A stretch of 64,000 bases of DNA from Croceivirga sp. (GTDB taxonomy: Bacteria > Bacteroidota > Bacteroidia > Flavobacteriales > Flavobacteriaceae), in NCBI GenBank assembly GCA_028281025.1, contig JANQKR010000034.1, positions 73,848 through 137,847 on the forward strand. Direction: 5' to 3'. The notes below the pieces were generated by a model. The model searched no databases. It was not told the origin of the DNA and saw nothing but the letters and a program-made list of their open reading frames with translations. Within the stretch, counting starts at the first letter, position 1, and the number at the start of each line of letters is the position of its first letter. The translations under genes were made by a program, and so were the position numbers. Below are positions 1 to 8,869 of this stretch, in pieces.

Positions 1-2
1 TT

Positions 3-1187
3 CGTTACCTGCGCATTCAAGACGGCCTGTATGCCTATGTCGCCAATCAGACATTTTCAGAACTGTTCCCACTTGATGAAAAAGGGGTGGCAGAAAAAAT
101 CACCCGCTTAAATGATTACGCCATAGCCATTGAAGATGCCTCAGAGCTATGCGAGGGATTATATGAAAATCTTTGGAAACCTTTCGCATCAAGGATCACC
201 ACTAAAAATGTAATCATCTTTCCAGACGCGGAATTGTTCAATCTTAGCTTTGAATTATTGTTATCCGAGAAGGTAAGGGACTTCCCCGAACTGGCCTCAA
301 AAAGCCTTTTGGCCAAACACAATATATCCTATAACTACAGTCTTTATCTGATGGATAAGAGGCGAAAAACATTGGAATTTAAAGATGATTTTTTGGGATT
401 CGCCCCAGAATTCGAATCTAAAATGAAGAAGGAATACCAATTGGCCATCACCGATTCGATATATCTGGACCAAACCTATTTAACCCTACTTCCACAACCC
501 TTTAACCTGGACCTCGTTAAAAAGTATTCAAAACTGTTCAACGGGCAGTCCTTTCTTAATGAAAAAGCTTCCAAGCAACTGTTTACCCAAAACGCAAAAG
601 AGCATAAAATCATCCATATTGGCACACATGCCGAGTCCAACAATGTAAATCCGGAGCTTTCCCGTTTGGTATTTGCCAAAAACGTTTCCGATACCAAAAA
701 CATTAATGACAATTCCCTTTACACCTATGAGATCTACAATCAAAATCTAGCCTCCAATCTTGCGATACTGACGGCTTGCGAAACAGGAAAACCGTCGTAT
801 CAACCGGGAGAAGGGATGATTTCCCTGGCACATGCGTTCAATTATGCTGGAAGCGAAAGTATTTTGACCAGTCTTTGGCAGATCGATGAGCAATCATCGA
901 CTAAAATCCTTTCTTTTTTCTACGACTACCTTGTCCAGGGCAAGCCCAAAGATGAGGCCTTACGACTCGCTAAATTGGCTTATGTGGAAACTGCCGAGGG
1001 GCGCACCTTACATCCGCAATATTGGGCAGGGCTCATTTTGATGGGCGATACGGCACCTGTGGAATTAACCAAGCCTATCCCTTGGGTTTGGTGGGTACTT
1101 TTCATTGCGTGCTTTTTAGCCATCATATATTTCTATGTTCGACGAAAAAGAAAAGTTCCCCAAAAAGGGGAACCTTCCACTAACTAA
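3..1187 (+). CDS. CHAT-domain protein, C-terminal part (5' end outside window)
   Basis: The reading frame is open from the first bases, so the gene starts upstream of the window. The visible part is a CHAT (caspase-like) peptidase domain. The catalytic His lies in 'HIGTHAES' (about residue 178 counted from the GTG at 87) and the catalytic Cys in 'TACETG', followed by the conserved 'GEGMISLAHAF' and 'SLWQID' blocks. A single transmembrane helix near the C-terminus (WVWWVLFIACFLAIIYFYV) is followed by a basic tail (RRKRK), so the protein is membrane-anchored. In Bacteroidota such proteins usually have N-terminal TPRs, which would be outside the window. It is convergent with the lipoprotein gene at 1199. 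The family call is secure; substrate and role are unknown. Confidence 0.88.
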   Translation, partial: RYLRIQDGLYAYVANQTFSELFPLDEKGVAEKITRLNDYAIAIEDASELCEGLYENLWKPFASRITTKNVIIFPDAELFNLSFELLLSEKVRDFPELASKSLLAKHNISYNYSLYLMDKRRKTLEFKDDFLGFAPEFESKMKKEYQLAITDSIYLDQTYLTLLPQPFNLDLVKKYSKLFNGQSFLNEKASKQLFTQNAKEHKIIHIGTHAESNNVNPELSRLVFAKNVSDTKNINDNSLYTYEIYNQNLASNLAILTACETGKPSYQPGEGMISLAHAFNYAGSESILTSLWQIDEQSSTKILSFFYDYLVQGKPKDEALRLAKLAYVETAEGRTLHPQYWAGLILMGDTAPVELTKPIPWVWWVLFIACFLAIIYFYVRRKRKVPQKGEPSTN

Positions 1188-1198
1188 ACTAATTCAAA

Positions 1199-1993
1199 CT
1201 AGCCTTGGTGCCTAACGGTTGGGTCGTTGTCATCCGGATCTAAATGGGCGGGTGAACCGTCCCCATCATTATCAATGAAGCCTCCACCATCCGGCCTCAC
1301 CAACAATTGAAAATTAAAGGGTAAAAAGGTATCCAAAGTACGGGCATTAAATTCGGCTGTCGGGGCCACGGATGTCTGGATGGCCGAATTTACGGTCCCC
1401 AAGCCTGGCACTACCACTGAGCGCACCCATACAATCCCCGTAAATTCGCCAAATTCAATGACCCGACCATTGAAATTAACCAATAAGCCTTCAAAATCCT
1501 GACTTTCATTACGGCCACAAACAGCTTCAAAACCATTGTTCGGGTTATATCCGACCTCGGCAAACATGGTATTGATTTCCTGGGTTATGATCTGATCGAA
1601 ATCCGTAATACCAAATAAACTTATATTCGGAATCCACCTAAAAAAGACCCTTCCGTCCAAACGATTGATATCTATACCAATAGGAAAGTTTTGACTGTCC
1701 CGAATCCCTTCCCCGGTATAGCCCTGGGGATATTCGAGCCTTAAAGTTGGTTGTTCAAAAGGAAAGGAAACCTCACCTCCACGACTATTGATCATGGGTA
1801 CTTGGCTTAAAGGAATGAATTGTCCGTTGGCCATGTTCCAGTAAGCCGCTGCGGGACCTGAGTAGTCCTGATTGCAAAATACCCCATCAATATTTTGAAG
1901 TTCACTTTCTGGGCCCCCGTCTTCATCGGAGCCACAACTTCCCAGAAGCACAAACACCAAAAGGTATAATGGATTGAAGTCTATTTTTTTCAT
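1199..1993 (-). CDS. Predicted lipoprotein with C-terminal Asp-rich calcium-binding-like tail
   Basis: 264 aa. The N-terminus is a lipoprotein signal peptide ending in 'VLLGSC|GSDEDGG', so Cys is lipidated and the acidic residues after it favour surface export in Bacteroidota. The C-terminus 'DNDGDGSPAHLDPDDNDP' resembles a thrombospondin type 3-like calcium-binding repeat. The middle is not recognised. A stem-loop (GTTTTCCTT...AAGGAAAAC, about 2001-2026) lies just before the start codon, between this gene and the symporter gene on the same strand. Function unknown. Confidence 0.75.
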   Translation of the reverse strand: MKKIDFNPLYLLVFVLLGSCGSDEDGGPESELQNIDGVFCNQDYSGPAAAYWNMANGQFIPLSQVPMINSRGGEVSFPFEQPTLRLEYPQGYTGEGIRDSQNFPIGIDINRLDGRVFFRWIPNISLFGITDFDQIITQEINTMFAEVGYNPNNGFEAVCGRNESQDFEGLLVNFNGRVIEFGEFTGIVWVRSVVVPGLGTVNSAIQTSVAPTAEFNARTLDTFLPFNFQLLVRPDGGGFIDNDGDGSPAHLDPDDNDPTVRHQG

Positions 1994-2048
1994 GATGATT
2001 GTTTTCCTTACTATCGGAAGGAAAACAAATTGTCATCAAGGAATGGTA

Positions 2049-3422
2049 TTATTTTTTTAGTTTCTTAAAATATGCCCTGGCTTCCTTATTTACTTTTGGC
2101 GCCAATAACAGTACCGCGATCATATTGGGAATCACCATGAGGGCATACGAAAGATCAATGAGGTTTTTTACCAATTCCAGGGAGGCAACTGCCGCGAATA
2201 CGATCATAACGACAAAGTAGACGTTGTACAGCCTACCTATTTTGGCATTGGTCAAGTACGAAAGACTTTTTACCCCATAGTAGGAATAGGTAAACAGTGT
2301 GGACAGGGCAAAGGCAGAGACAATGATCATCAGGAGAATGCCTCCCCAACTGCCAAGGGCCGTGTTGAAGGCATTTAAGGTCATGACAATACCGCTACCA
2401 TCCTCCAGATACGCCCCACTCAATATTAAAACCACGGCCGTAAACGTACAGACCAAAATGGTATCGATAAAAGGCCCAAGCATGGCTACCAGACCCTCTC
2501 GGATGGGCTCATCATTTTTGGACTGGCCGTGGTACATGGGTGCAGAGCCCAAGCCTGCCTCATTGGAAAACATGGCCCTACGGACACCAATGATGACCAG
2601 ACCCCAAAAACCACCGGTGACCACGGTCTTAAAGTTCCAGGCCTCCGAAACGATCAGTTTTAGCGAAGGCCATACCGCAGAGGAATTGGCAACCATGACC
2701 ATAATAACCGTAACCAAATACACCATGACCATAAAAGGAACAATGGCCGTGGCCACTTTGGCAATATTCTTAAGTCCGCCAAAAATCACAAATGAAGATA
2801 TAATGGCAAGGACAACTCCGATGGTCAATTTCCAATTGAACAGGGGATCCGTTTCCGTACCGCCCATGGCCAGTAAACTGGTCTCGGGTTGTACAACACC
2901 CATAAAGGTTTCCGTGAATTGGTTGGCCGTAAAAACCCCCAAAAAACCAAAAAGCCCCGCGATGCTAAAAAATATGGCCAGGGGTTTGGCCTTAGTACCC
3001 AACCCTTTTGTAATGTAGAACATGGGGCCTCCCTGGAGCTTTCCATCGGAATCCTCCCCACGGTACATAATGGAAAGGCTACACGAGTAAAACTTGATGC
3101 ACATTCCAATTAGGGCGGTCATCCAAATCCAAAATACAACCCCGGGACCCCCATCGTGAATGGCAATGGCCACTCCGGAAATATTTCCCAATCCCACTGT
3201 AGCTGCAACCGCGGCGGAAAGGGCCTGTAGGGAACTTACATCCCCTTTCGCGGTTTTATCATCATATTTTCCTGCTGTTATGGCAATGGCGTGTCCAAAA
3301 AAGCGGTAGGGCAGGCCTTTGGAATACACTACCAAAAACAAGCCTCCGCCAATCAAAAGGATAAACATGGGCCATTCCGTTCCGGAAATGGCCCGAACTA
3401 AAAAGTCATTGATTACTTCCAT
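2049..3422 (-). CDS. Alanine/glycine:cation symporter family protein (AGCS)
   Basis: About 457 aa, normal length for the AGCS family of sodium-coupled small amino-acid importers. Many hydrophobic helices and family blocks are visible, including 'ATVGLGNISGVA', 'GGPGVVFWIWM', 'LQGGPMFYI' and 'FSNEAGLGSAP'. The start is placed at the ATG whose codon occupies 3420-3422 (MEVINDFLVRA). The upstream open frame reads through a tRNA fragment and a repeat, so it is not coding. The protein would import alanine or glycine with Na+. It is chromosomal, next to the tRNA used as integration site. Confidence 0.9.
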   Translation of the reverse strand: MEVINDFLVRAISGTEWPMFILLIGGGLFLVVYSKGLPYRFFGHAIAITAGKYDDKTAKGDVSSLQALSAAVAATVGLGNISGVAIAIHDGGPGVVFWIWMTALIGMCIKFYSCSLSIMYRGEDSDGKLQGGPMFYITKGLGTKAKPLAIFFSIAGLFGFLGVFTANQFTETFMGVVQPETSLLAMGGTETDPLFNWKLTIGVVLAIISSFVIFGGLKNIAKVATAIVPFMVMVYLVTVIMVMVANSSAVWPSLKLIVSEAWNFKTVVTGGFWGLVIIGVRRAMFSNEAGLGSAPMYHGQSKNDEPIREGLVAMLGPFIDTILVCTFTAVVLILSGAYLEDGSGIVMTLNAFNTALGSWGGILLMIIVSAFALSTLFTYSYYGVKSLSYLTNAKIGRLYNVYFVVMIVFAAVASLELVKNLIDLSYALMVIPNMIAVLLLAPKVNKEARAYFKKLKK

Positions 3423-3507
3423 GCCTTCGAAAGTATCGATTTTAAAGGAAACCTTGGAACAGATTTTGATTAAAACCAAAAAGGGTCGTATATTTGCCCT
3501 CCCATAT

Positions 3508-3565
3508 CGCGGGGTAGAGCAGTACCCTTCGACTAAGCTCAGGGCAGGGTACCTGCTCGAACTGA
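3508..3565 (+). repeat. 5' tRNA-fMet fragment joined to REP-like repeat
   Basis: Bases 3508-3524 copy the first 17 bases of the nearby tRNA-fMet (CGCGGGGTAGAGCAGTA). The match stops and continues as CCCTTCGACTAAGCTCAGGG (3525-3544), an inverted-repeat element of a type scattered in flavobacterial genomes, and then a related arm (CCTGCTCGAACTGAGCA). The mirror arrangement, REP then tRNA 3' end, occurs at 62104-62142. Confidence 0.7.
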
Positions 3566-3613
3566 GCAATAAGAACAAAATGCAAGTCTAGTTTTAGACT
3601 TACGAACATACAT

Positions 3614-3690
<77 letters not shown>

Positions 3691-3698
3691 GAAAGACA

Positions 3699-3728
3699 AG
3701 GGTTTCAAGAAATTGAAGCCCTTTTTTT
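3699..3728 (+). terminator. Terminator of tRNA-fMet supplied by element 1
   Basis: Stem AGGGTTTCAA / TTGAAGCCCT with a GAAA loop, followed by a run of seven T. It lies inside element 1, so the element replaces the native tRNA terminator, which is now at about 62031. A related copy follows the middle att site. Confidence 0.8.
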
Positions 3729-3735
3729 ATTTCCC

Positions 3736-3758
3736 TGTACAACATATGTACAACATTT
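3736..3758. promoter_or_regulatory. Left arm-type integrase site of element 1
   Basis: Two direct copies of TGTACAACAT spaced 11 bp. The identical 23-bp sequence is present at 32937-32959 at the other end of element 1. The site starts 47 bp inside the att core. Confidence 0.65.
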
Positions 3759-3858
3759 CTAATTTTAACTTGGTCGATTTACTAATATGAATGTTACTAA
3801 GCTGATAATTTATAAATTTGCACTTTTAGGGTAAAACCTTAATTGATAATACCAAATA

Positions 3859-4182
3859 ATGATAAGTTTCGGTAAATTCATCAAAGTTGAAAGAGAAAAA
3901 AAAGGATGGAGTCAAACAGAGTTTGGGGCTTTAATTAAAATAAATACTCCGGCTATTAGTCGAATAGAAAATGATAAAAAGAGATTTCCTATTTTAAAAC
4001 TGAAACAGCTTGCTGAACTTTTTGAAATAGAATACACTAATGTTTCTGATATGTTCTTTGCGAGTATGTTTGCTAAAGAGGCTTTTAAAAATGGTTGCTC
4101 TGATAATGTTTTTTCGCTTGCCAACCAGTATCTAACCTATTTACAAAACATTAACGTAGAACAAGGTAAATTGGAATTCTAG
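3859..4182 (+). CDS. XRE-family transcriptional regulator, controller of the adjacent R-M gene
   Basis: 107 aa. An N-terminal helix-turn-helix covers about residues 5-60 (GWSQTEFGALI...ISRIENDKKRFPILKLKQLAELF). The stop codon abuts the R-M gene. A lone XRE protein before a restriction-modification gene fits a controller (C) protein that delays nuclease expression after entry into a new host. The remaining 45 residues are not recognised. Confidence 0.8.
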   Translation: MISFGKFIKVEREKKGWSQTEFGALIKINTPAISRIENDKKRFPILKLKQLAELFEIEYTNVSDMFFASMFAKEAFKNGCSDNVFSLANQYLTYLQNINVEQGKLEF

Positions 4183-4188
4183 TTGATT

Positions 4189-7100
4189 ATGACCTACAAA
4201 AAACTCATACAGGAATTAGGATTCAAGCCTAAAGAAAATACTTCGGGAGTTTTTCAAAAGAAGTATAATGGCTATTCTATCGAAGTTGATTTCGAGAAAA
4301 AATCAATAGATTTTGGCAAAAAAATAAAATCAGAAAATAAAACTACCCAAAACTTTTCCCAACCTGAAAACTGGGTAGTGTTGGAATGTGTCAATAGATT
4401 ACTGGAAAAAGGTTATAAACCTGAAAGCATAACTTTAGAAAAGACTTGGAAAACAGGACATGGTACTAGTGGACGTTTAGATATTTTAATAACCCGAGAT
4501 AACGGCTCTGCATATTTAATGATTGAATGTAAAACATGGGGAAAAGAATATGAAAAGGAATTAAAAAATCTTCATAAAAATGGAGGTCAGCTTTTCACTT
4601 ATTTTCAACAGGATAAGGCCGCAGATGTCTTGATGTTATACACTTCAGAATTGAATAAAAGCAATGTTCAGTACAAAAACGAAATTGTAAAGATTGAAGA
4701 CGATTATCGTCAAACAGCTAATGTCAAAGATTTATTTGAACGTTGGAACAAGCAACCAAAATCTAACGGAATTTTTGATAGCTGGGTTGCTCCCTATGAA
4801 TTCCAAAGTAAAGCACTAACTAAAAAGGACTTAAAGGTTTTAAAGCAAGAAGATAGCAGTTATATCTTCAACAGATTTTTAGAAATTTTAAGACATAATG
4901 TAGTTTCAGACAAACCGAATGCTTTCAATAAAATATTCACCTTATTTCTTTGCAAGATAGTTGATGAAGATAGAAATGAAAGCGAGCAACTTCATTTTCA
5001 GTGGTTGGAAGGAGAAGATAATCATATTAGTTTTCAAAAAAGATTAACCGACCTTTACAACAGAGGTATGCTTGAACTTTTAGAAAAGAAAGTAACTGAT
5101 GTTAGCGATAGTGAATTTGACAAACAGTTTCTTCAAGTAGAAGAAAAATATAAAGATAAATTCAAGGAAATCCTCACTGAAATCCGCCTTAAAAAGAACA
5201 ATGAATTTGCTATAAAAGAAGTGTATGATGATGCTTCTTTTGAAGATAATGCCAAGGTTGTAAAAGAAGTGGTAGAACTTCTTCAAGTTTACCAGATTAG
5301 ATACAATTACCGTCAACAATTTTTAAGTGATTTCTTTGAATTACTGTTAACGACTGGTTTAAAACAAGAATCTGGACAATTCTTCACACCTGTACCTATA
5401 GCTCGTTTTATAATTAGAAGTTTGCCTTTTCATGAGATAACACAGAGAAAGATTGAACAAGGGAACAAAAATGATTTACTTCCAACCGTGATTGATTATG
5501 CAGCGGGTAGCGGTCATTTTTTAACGGAATCAATGGAAGAAATTCAAAAATATATTGATTCATTAGATGAAAGTAAATTTAGTCCAACTACCATAAGAGC
5601 TATAAAAAAATGGAAAGAAGACCAATTTGATTGGGCAGAAGACTACGTTTATGGTATTGAAAAAGATTATCGTCTGGTAAAGACCGCTAAAGTAAGTTGC
5701 TATTTACATGGTGACGGTTTAGCTAAGGTAATACATGGTGATGGTTTAGGAGATTTTGGCTCATCAAATGAGTTCAAAGATTTGCTAAAAGAAACTGACA
5801 AGACCTATCCACAAGATAATAAACAATTTGATATTATTATATCTAATCCACCTTATTCTGTTTCTGCTTTCAAAGGGCAAATGGATAGTGAAAAATCGAG
5901 TAATGGGTTCGATTTGTATGATAGGCTAACAGACCAAAGTAGTGAGATTGAATGTTTATTTATAGAAAGAACAAAACAACTTCTTAAAGATGGTGGGGTA
6001 GCTGGAATTATTTTACCTAGTAGTATCCTAGGTAATACAGGGATTTATACCCAATCGAGAGAAATCCTCTTAAAATATTTTGAAATTTTGGCAATAGCCG
6101 AATTGGGATCAAACACCTTTATGGCTACTGGAACGAATACCGTTGCACTCTTTTTAAAAAGAAGAAACAATGCGGATGCTTTTAATATTGAAGAAGCTGT
6201 AAAAAAGTTATTTATAAACCACCGAGATGTTACAATCAATGGTATAGAAAACCCATTGCAAAAATACATCACTTATGTTTGGGAGAATATCTCATTAGAT
6301 GATTATAAAAGTTTAGTAAATAAATCTCCTAATGAAAACATTGAACAGCACGAGATTTATCAAGAATACGTAAAGAAGATAAAGGCTAAAAATAGCCAAG
6401 ATAGATGGGTCAAAATACTGGCTTTAGAAAAAGAAAAACTTTTGTATTTCATACTGTCATATCCACAAAAAGTAGTTTTGGTAAAAACTGGGGAAAAAAC
6501 AAAAGAAAAGCAGTTTTTAGGTTACGAATTCAGTAATCGCAGAAGAAGTGAAGGTATACACCCAATACAACGAAATAAAAGTATAGACCAGTGTACTCAA
6601 TTATATGCTGTTGATTCTTTTACAAATCCTGAAAAGGCAAGCACATACATTTACAAAGCTTTCCACAATGAATTTGATTTGGAAATACCTGAAAATTTAC
6701 AGCCAAATGTAAGCTATAGTAATTTGGTAGATATGCTCACTTTTAATCGAGTAGATTTTGAAAAGAACATTTTACTTTCAGCTAAAAAAAAAGTGGATTT
6801 CGAAGAGGTTTGGGGAACTAGTAAACTGAAATCATTGGGAAGCATTGCTCATATTCAAAAAGGCAAGACCATTACTGAATCGAAAACCGTAAAAGGGAAT
6901 ATTCCTGTTATAGCGGGAGGGCAAAATCCAGCTTACTATCATAATGAATTTAACAGGGAAGGAAACATTATTACAGTTAGTGCCTCAGGCGCTTATGCGG
7001 GGTTTGTAAATTACTTTAGCAATCCAATCTTTGCTTCTGACTGTAATACAGTGAAATCAAAAAATGAAAAAGATATATCAACCAACTTGATTTTTCACTT

Positions 7101-7902
7101 CCTAAAATCAACACAGAAAGAAATTTATCAATTGCAAAGAGGGCAAGCACAACCTCACGTTTATGCTGATGATTTAGCAAAAGTTAAAATTCCTTTTCCT
7201 AAAATAGAAGTTCAAAAAAAAATAGTTGCCGAGATTGAGCTCCTAGAGAATGATGAACTAAAGGCTATTGAGGAAATTAAAAAACTAAGGAAAAACATAG
7301 GTGGAAAATTAATTGGATTAAATGACAAAACAGTTTCCTTAGGTGACATCTCCAATTTCAAAAACGGTTTAAATTATAATAGAAATAGTAATGGCGAAGA
7401 AGTCACTATTATTGGGGTCGGTGATTTTAAAGAAGATTTCTCTCCAAAAATAGAAACTCTCGAAAAGGCTCAAATTGAAGGAACATTATCTGAAACTTAT
7501 GAACTCAAACCAAAAGATATTTTGGTGGTAAGATCTAATGGCTCAGCAAAGCTGGTAGGTCGTTTTTTATATATAAGCAATTTAGCAGAAAAGACTTCTT
7601 TTTCAGGGTTTACAATTAGAATTCGATTAACATCAAAAGAGGCAAACTCTAAGTTTCTTTGTTACTTCTTAAAGACTGAAAATATCAGAAACAGTATAAT
7701 GTTTGATAGTAAAGGCTCTAATATTAAGAGTCTAAATCAGAGTATTCTAGGGAGCATTAAAATCCCTCTTCCCAAACTATCCGAGCAAGAAAGAATTGTT
7801 AGTGAAATTGAACAGATAGAAGATAAAATAGTAACGTTAGAAAAGAAAATAGCTGATTTTCCTCAACGGAAAGGAGCAATTCTGAAAAAATACTTGAACT
7901 AA
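4189..7902 (+). CDS. Single-polypeptide restriction-modification-specificity enzyme (type IIG / fused type I-like)
   Basis: 1237 aa from the ATG at 4189; a TTG two codons upstream is the alternative. An N-terminal PD-(D/E)xK-like nuclease shows Asp in 'GRLDILI' and 'ECK' at about residues 98-115. An N6-adenine methyltransferase domain follows, with AdoMet motif 'DYAAGSGHF' and catalytic 'NPPY' at about 553-556. The C-terminal 350 residues contain two target-recognition half domains in tandem ('LKSLGSIAHIQKGKTI', 'VSLGDISNFKNGLNY'), each followed by a conserved helix with 'KKIVAEIE' or 'ERIVSEIE' as in HsdS. All three activities are thus on one chain. It should protect the element or host by cutting DNA lacking its adenine mark. 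Confidence 0.87.
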   Translation: MTYKKLIQELGFKPKENTSGVFQKKYNGYSIEVDFEKKSIDFGKKIKSENKTTQNFSQPENWVVLECVNRLLEKGYKPESITLEKTWKTGHGTSGRLDILITRDNGSAYLMIECKTWGKEYEKELKNLHKNGGQLFTYFQQDKAADVLMLYTSELNKSNVQYKNEIVKIEDDYRQTANVKDLFERWNKQPKSNGIFDSWVAPYEFQSKALTKKDLKVLKQEDSSYIFNRFLEILRHNVVSDKPNAFNKIFTLFLCKIVDEDRNESEQLHFQWLEGEDNHISFQKRLTDLYNRGMLELLEKKVTDVSDSEFDKQFLQVEEKYKDKFKEILTEIRLKKNNEFAIKEVYDDASFEDNAKVVKEVVELLQVYQIRYNYRQQFLSDFFELLLTTGLKQESGQFFTPVPIARFIIRSLPFHEITQRKIEQGNKNDLLPTVIDYAAGSGHFLTESMEEIQKYIDSLDESKFSPTTIRAIKKWKEDQFDWAEDYVYGIEKDYRLVKTAKVSCYLHGDGLAKVIHGDGLGDFGSSNEFKDLLKETDKTYPQDNKQFDIIISNPPYSVSAFKGQMDSEKSSNGFDLYDRLTDQSSEIECLFIERTKQLLKDGGVAGIILPSSILGNTGIYTQSREILLKYFEILAIAELGSNTFMATGTNTVALFLKRRNNADAFNIEEAVKKLFINHRDVTINGIENPLQKYITYVWENISLDDYKSLVNKSPNENIEQHEIYQEYVKKIKAKNSQDRWVKILALEKEKLLYFILSYPQKVVLVKTGEKTKEKQFLGYEFSNRRRSEGIHPIQRNKSIDQCTQLYAVDSFTNPEKASTYIYKAFHNEFDLEIPENLQPNVSYSNLVDMLTFNRVDFEKNILLSAKKKVDFEEVWGTSKLKSLGSIAHIQKGKTITESKTVKGNIPVIAGGQNPAYYHNEFNREGNIITVSASGAYAGFVNYFSNPIFASDCNTVKSKNEKDISTNLIFHFLKSTQKEIYQLQRGQAQPHVYADDLAKVKIPFPKIEVQKKIVAEIELLENDELKAIEEIKKLRKNIGGKLIGLNDKTVSLGDISNFKNGLNYNRNSNGEEVTIIGVGDFKEDFSPKIETLEKAQIEGTLSETYELKPKDILVVRSNGSAKLVGRFLYISNLAEKTSFSGFTIRIRLTSKEANSKFLCYFLKTENIRNSIMFDSKGSNIKSLNQSILGSIKIPLPKLSEQERIVSEIEQIEDKIVTLEKKIADFPQRKGAILKKYLN

Positions 7903-7904
7903 AA

Positions 7905-7949
7905 GAAAAGAGGGCTCTCGGACTTTTGGATGGTCCGCGCCCTCTTTTC
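7905..7949. terminator. Bidirectional terminator after the R-M gene
   Basis: Stem GAAAAGAGGGC / GCCCTCTTTTC with an inner GAC/GTC pairing. A-rich and T-rich flanks allow termination on both strands. It separates the R-M gene from the converging regulator at 7964 and marks the likely left edge of the captured proteobacterial block. Confidence 0.75.
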
Positions 7950-7963
7950 CTAGATGTGTCAAC

Positions 7964-8335
7964 CTAATTACCTGATAGTTTAACCTTTGGCTCACTAATA
8001 ACAAGGTCATTATCATTTACAGGCGTTTTACATACGTAAGAATTATCGTTTGCCAATTGAGATTGAAGTTGTGCTATTAAGCTTTGCGCCTCAATCTCAT
8101 TCGGAATAATCACAAGCTTACTTTTTAAAGCATCCGCCCAGCAATAGAGATGAAATGCAGTAGGGCTTCTAACTCCACACTCCCAATGGCTCACCAATCG
8201 GTCTGCAACGCCCAGTGTATGGTTTAGGTCGTCTTGTGTAATCCCTAAACGATGGCGTTGCCTAACCAATTCCTTAACGACATCGTGAAGAAAGTCGCTC
8301 CTTACTTTATGGGGGTAGTTGAATTTAATGTGCAT
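7964..8335 (-). CDS. XRE-family DNA-binding protein
   Basis: About 123 aa from the ATG at 8335 (MHIKFNYPHKVRSDF). A helix-turn-helix lies at about residues 15-70 (VVKELVRQRHRLGITQDDLNHTLGVADRLVSHWECGVRSP). A tryptophan-containing segment follows, then a polar tail. It is divergent from the small gene at 8545 and probably regulates it or the integrase region. The exact target is unknown. Confidence 0.72.
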   Translation of the reverse strand: MHIKFNYPHKVRSDFLHDVVKELVRQRHRLGITQDDLNHTLGVADRLVSHWECGVRSPTAFHLYCWADALKSKLVIIPNEIEAQSLIAQLQSQLANDNSYVCKTPVNDNDLVISEPKVKLSGN

Positions 8336-8544
8336 TTTAGTCCTTTCAGTTGTTATTTGGCATAAAACCATAGGTTGAATTTCGGAGAACCTATACTGAC
8401 AGATTGAAAATTTCCATATAAATATGAAGCTCTATTCTAATAAATACGATGATAGGTAAAACGCACATATAATTGGTCAGTACCAGAATTCGAAAAATGC
8501 GCGTATATCCTTTTTCTCAAACCCAAATTGAAAAAGGAAAATAT

Positions 8545-8823
8545 ATGACCAAAACCATTGAAAATAACAACGTAATCCTCATTGACCCAGATGAAGAAGC
8601 CAAAGTTGTTGCTCATCTACTTCTAGAAATGAACGCTTTTGCATCCATCAAAACAGCAGAATTGGCAACAACCTTGGACAAAACCACCCAATATAGGGAG
8701 CGTATTGCAGGACGTTTCCCTAAGCTCCATGTTTTAAACCATCATGGTCGTAGGAAAGCTTATAAGCTACAGGAGTTGAAAAGCTGGCTTGAAAACCCTT
8801 CGGATTATCAACAAACCATTTAG
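8545..8823 (+). CDS. Small DNA-binding protein, possible excisionase or regulator of the P4-type integrase
   Basis: 92 aa from the ATG at 8545, which has AAAGGAAA upstream; a longer frame from 8473 is less likely. The sequence 'IKTAELATTLDKTTQYRERIAGRFPKLHVLNHHGRRKAYKLQELKSWLEN' looks like a winged helix-turn-helix with a terminal helix, as in AlpA/excisionase-like proteins. It is convergent with the integrase gene across a strong hairpin. Function inferred from fold and position only. Confidence 0.5.
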   Translation: MTKTIENNNVILIDPDEEAKVVAHLLLEMNAFASIKTAELATTLDKTTQYRERIAGRFPKLHVLNHHGRRKAYKLQELKSWLENPSDYQQTI

Positions 8824-8832
8824 ATTACCTTT

Positions 8833-8869
8833 GAATGGTTGTCCGCTAGTGTTTAGTGGACAACCATTC
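8833..8869. terminator. Bidirectional hairpin between convergent genes
   Basis: Stem GAATGGTTGTCC / GGACAACCATTC of 12 perfect pairs, between the stop codons of the genes at 8545 and 8870. Confidence 0.7.

Noticed and set aside
2299-3018. 239-aa plus-strand open frame
   Set aside because: Antisense shadow of the symporter gene, with no ribosome site and biased composition.
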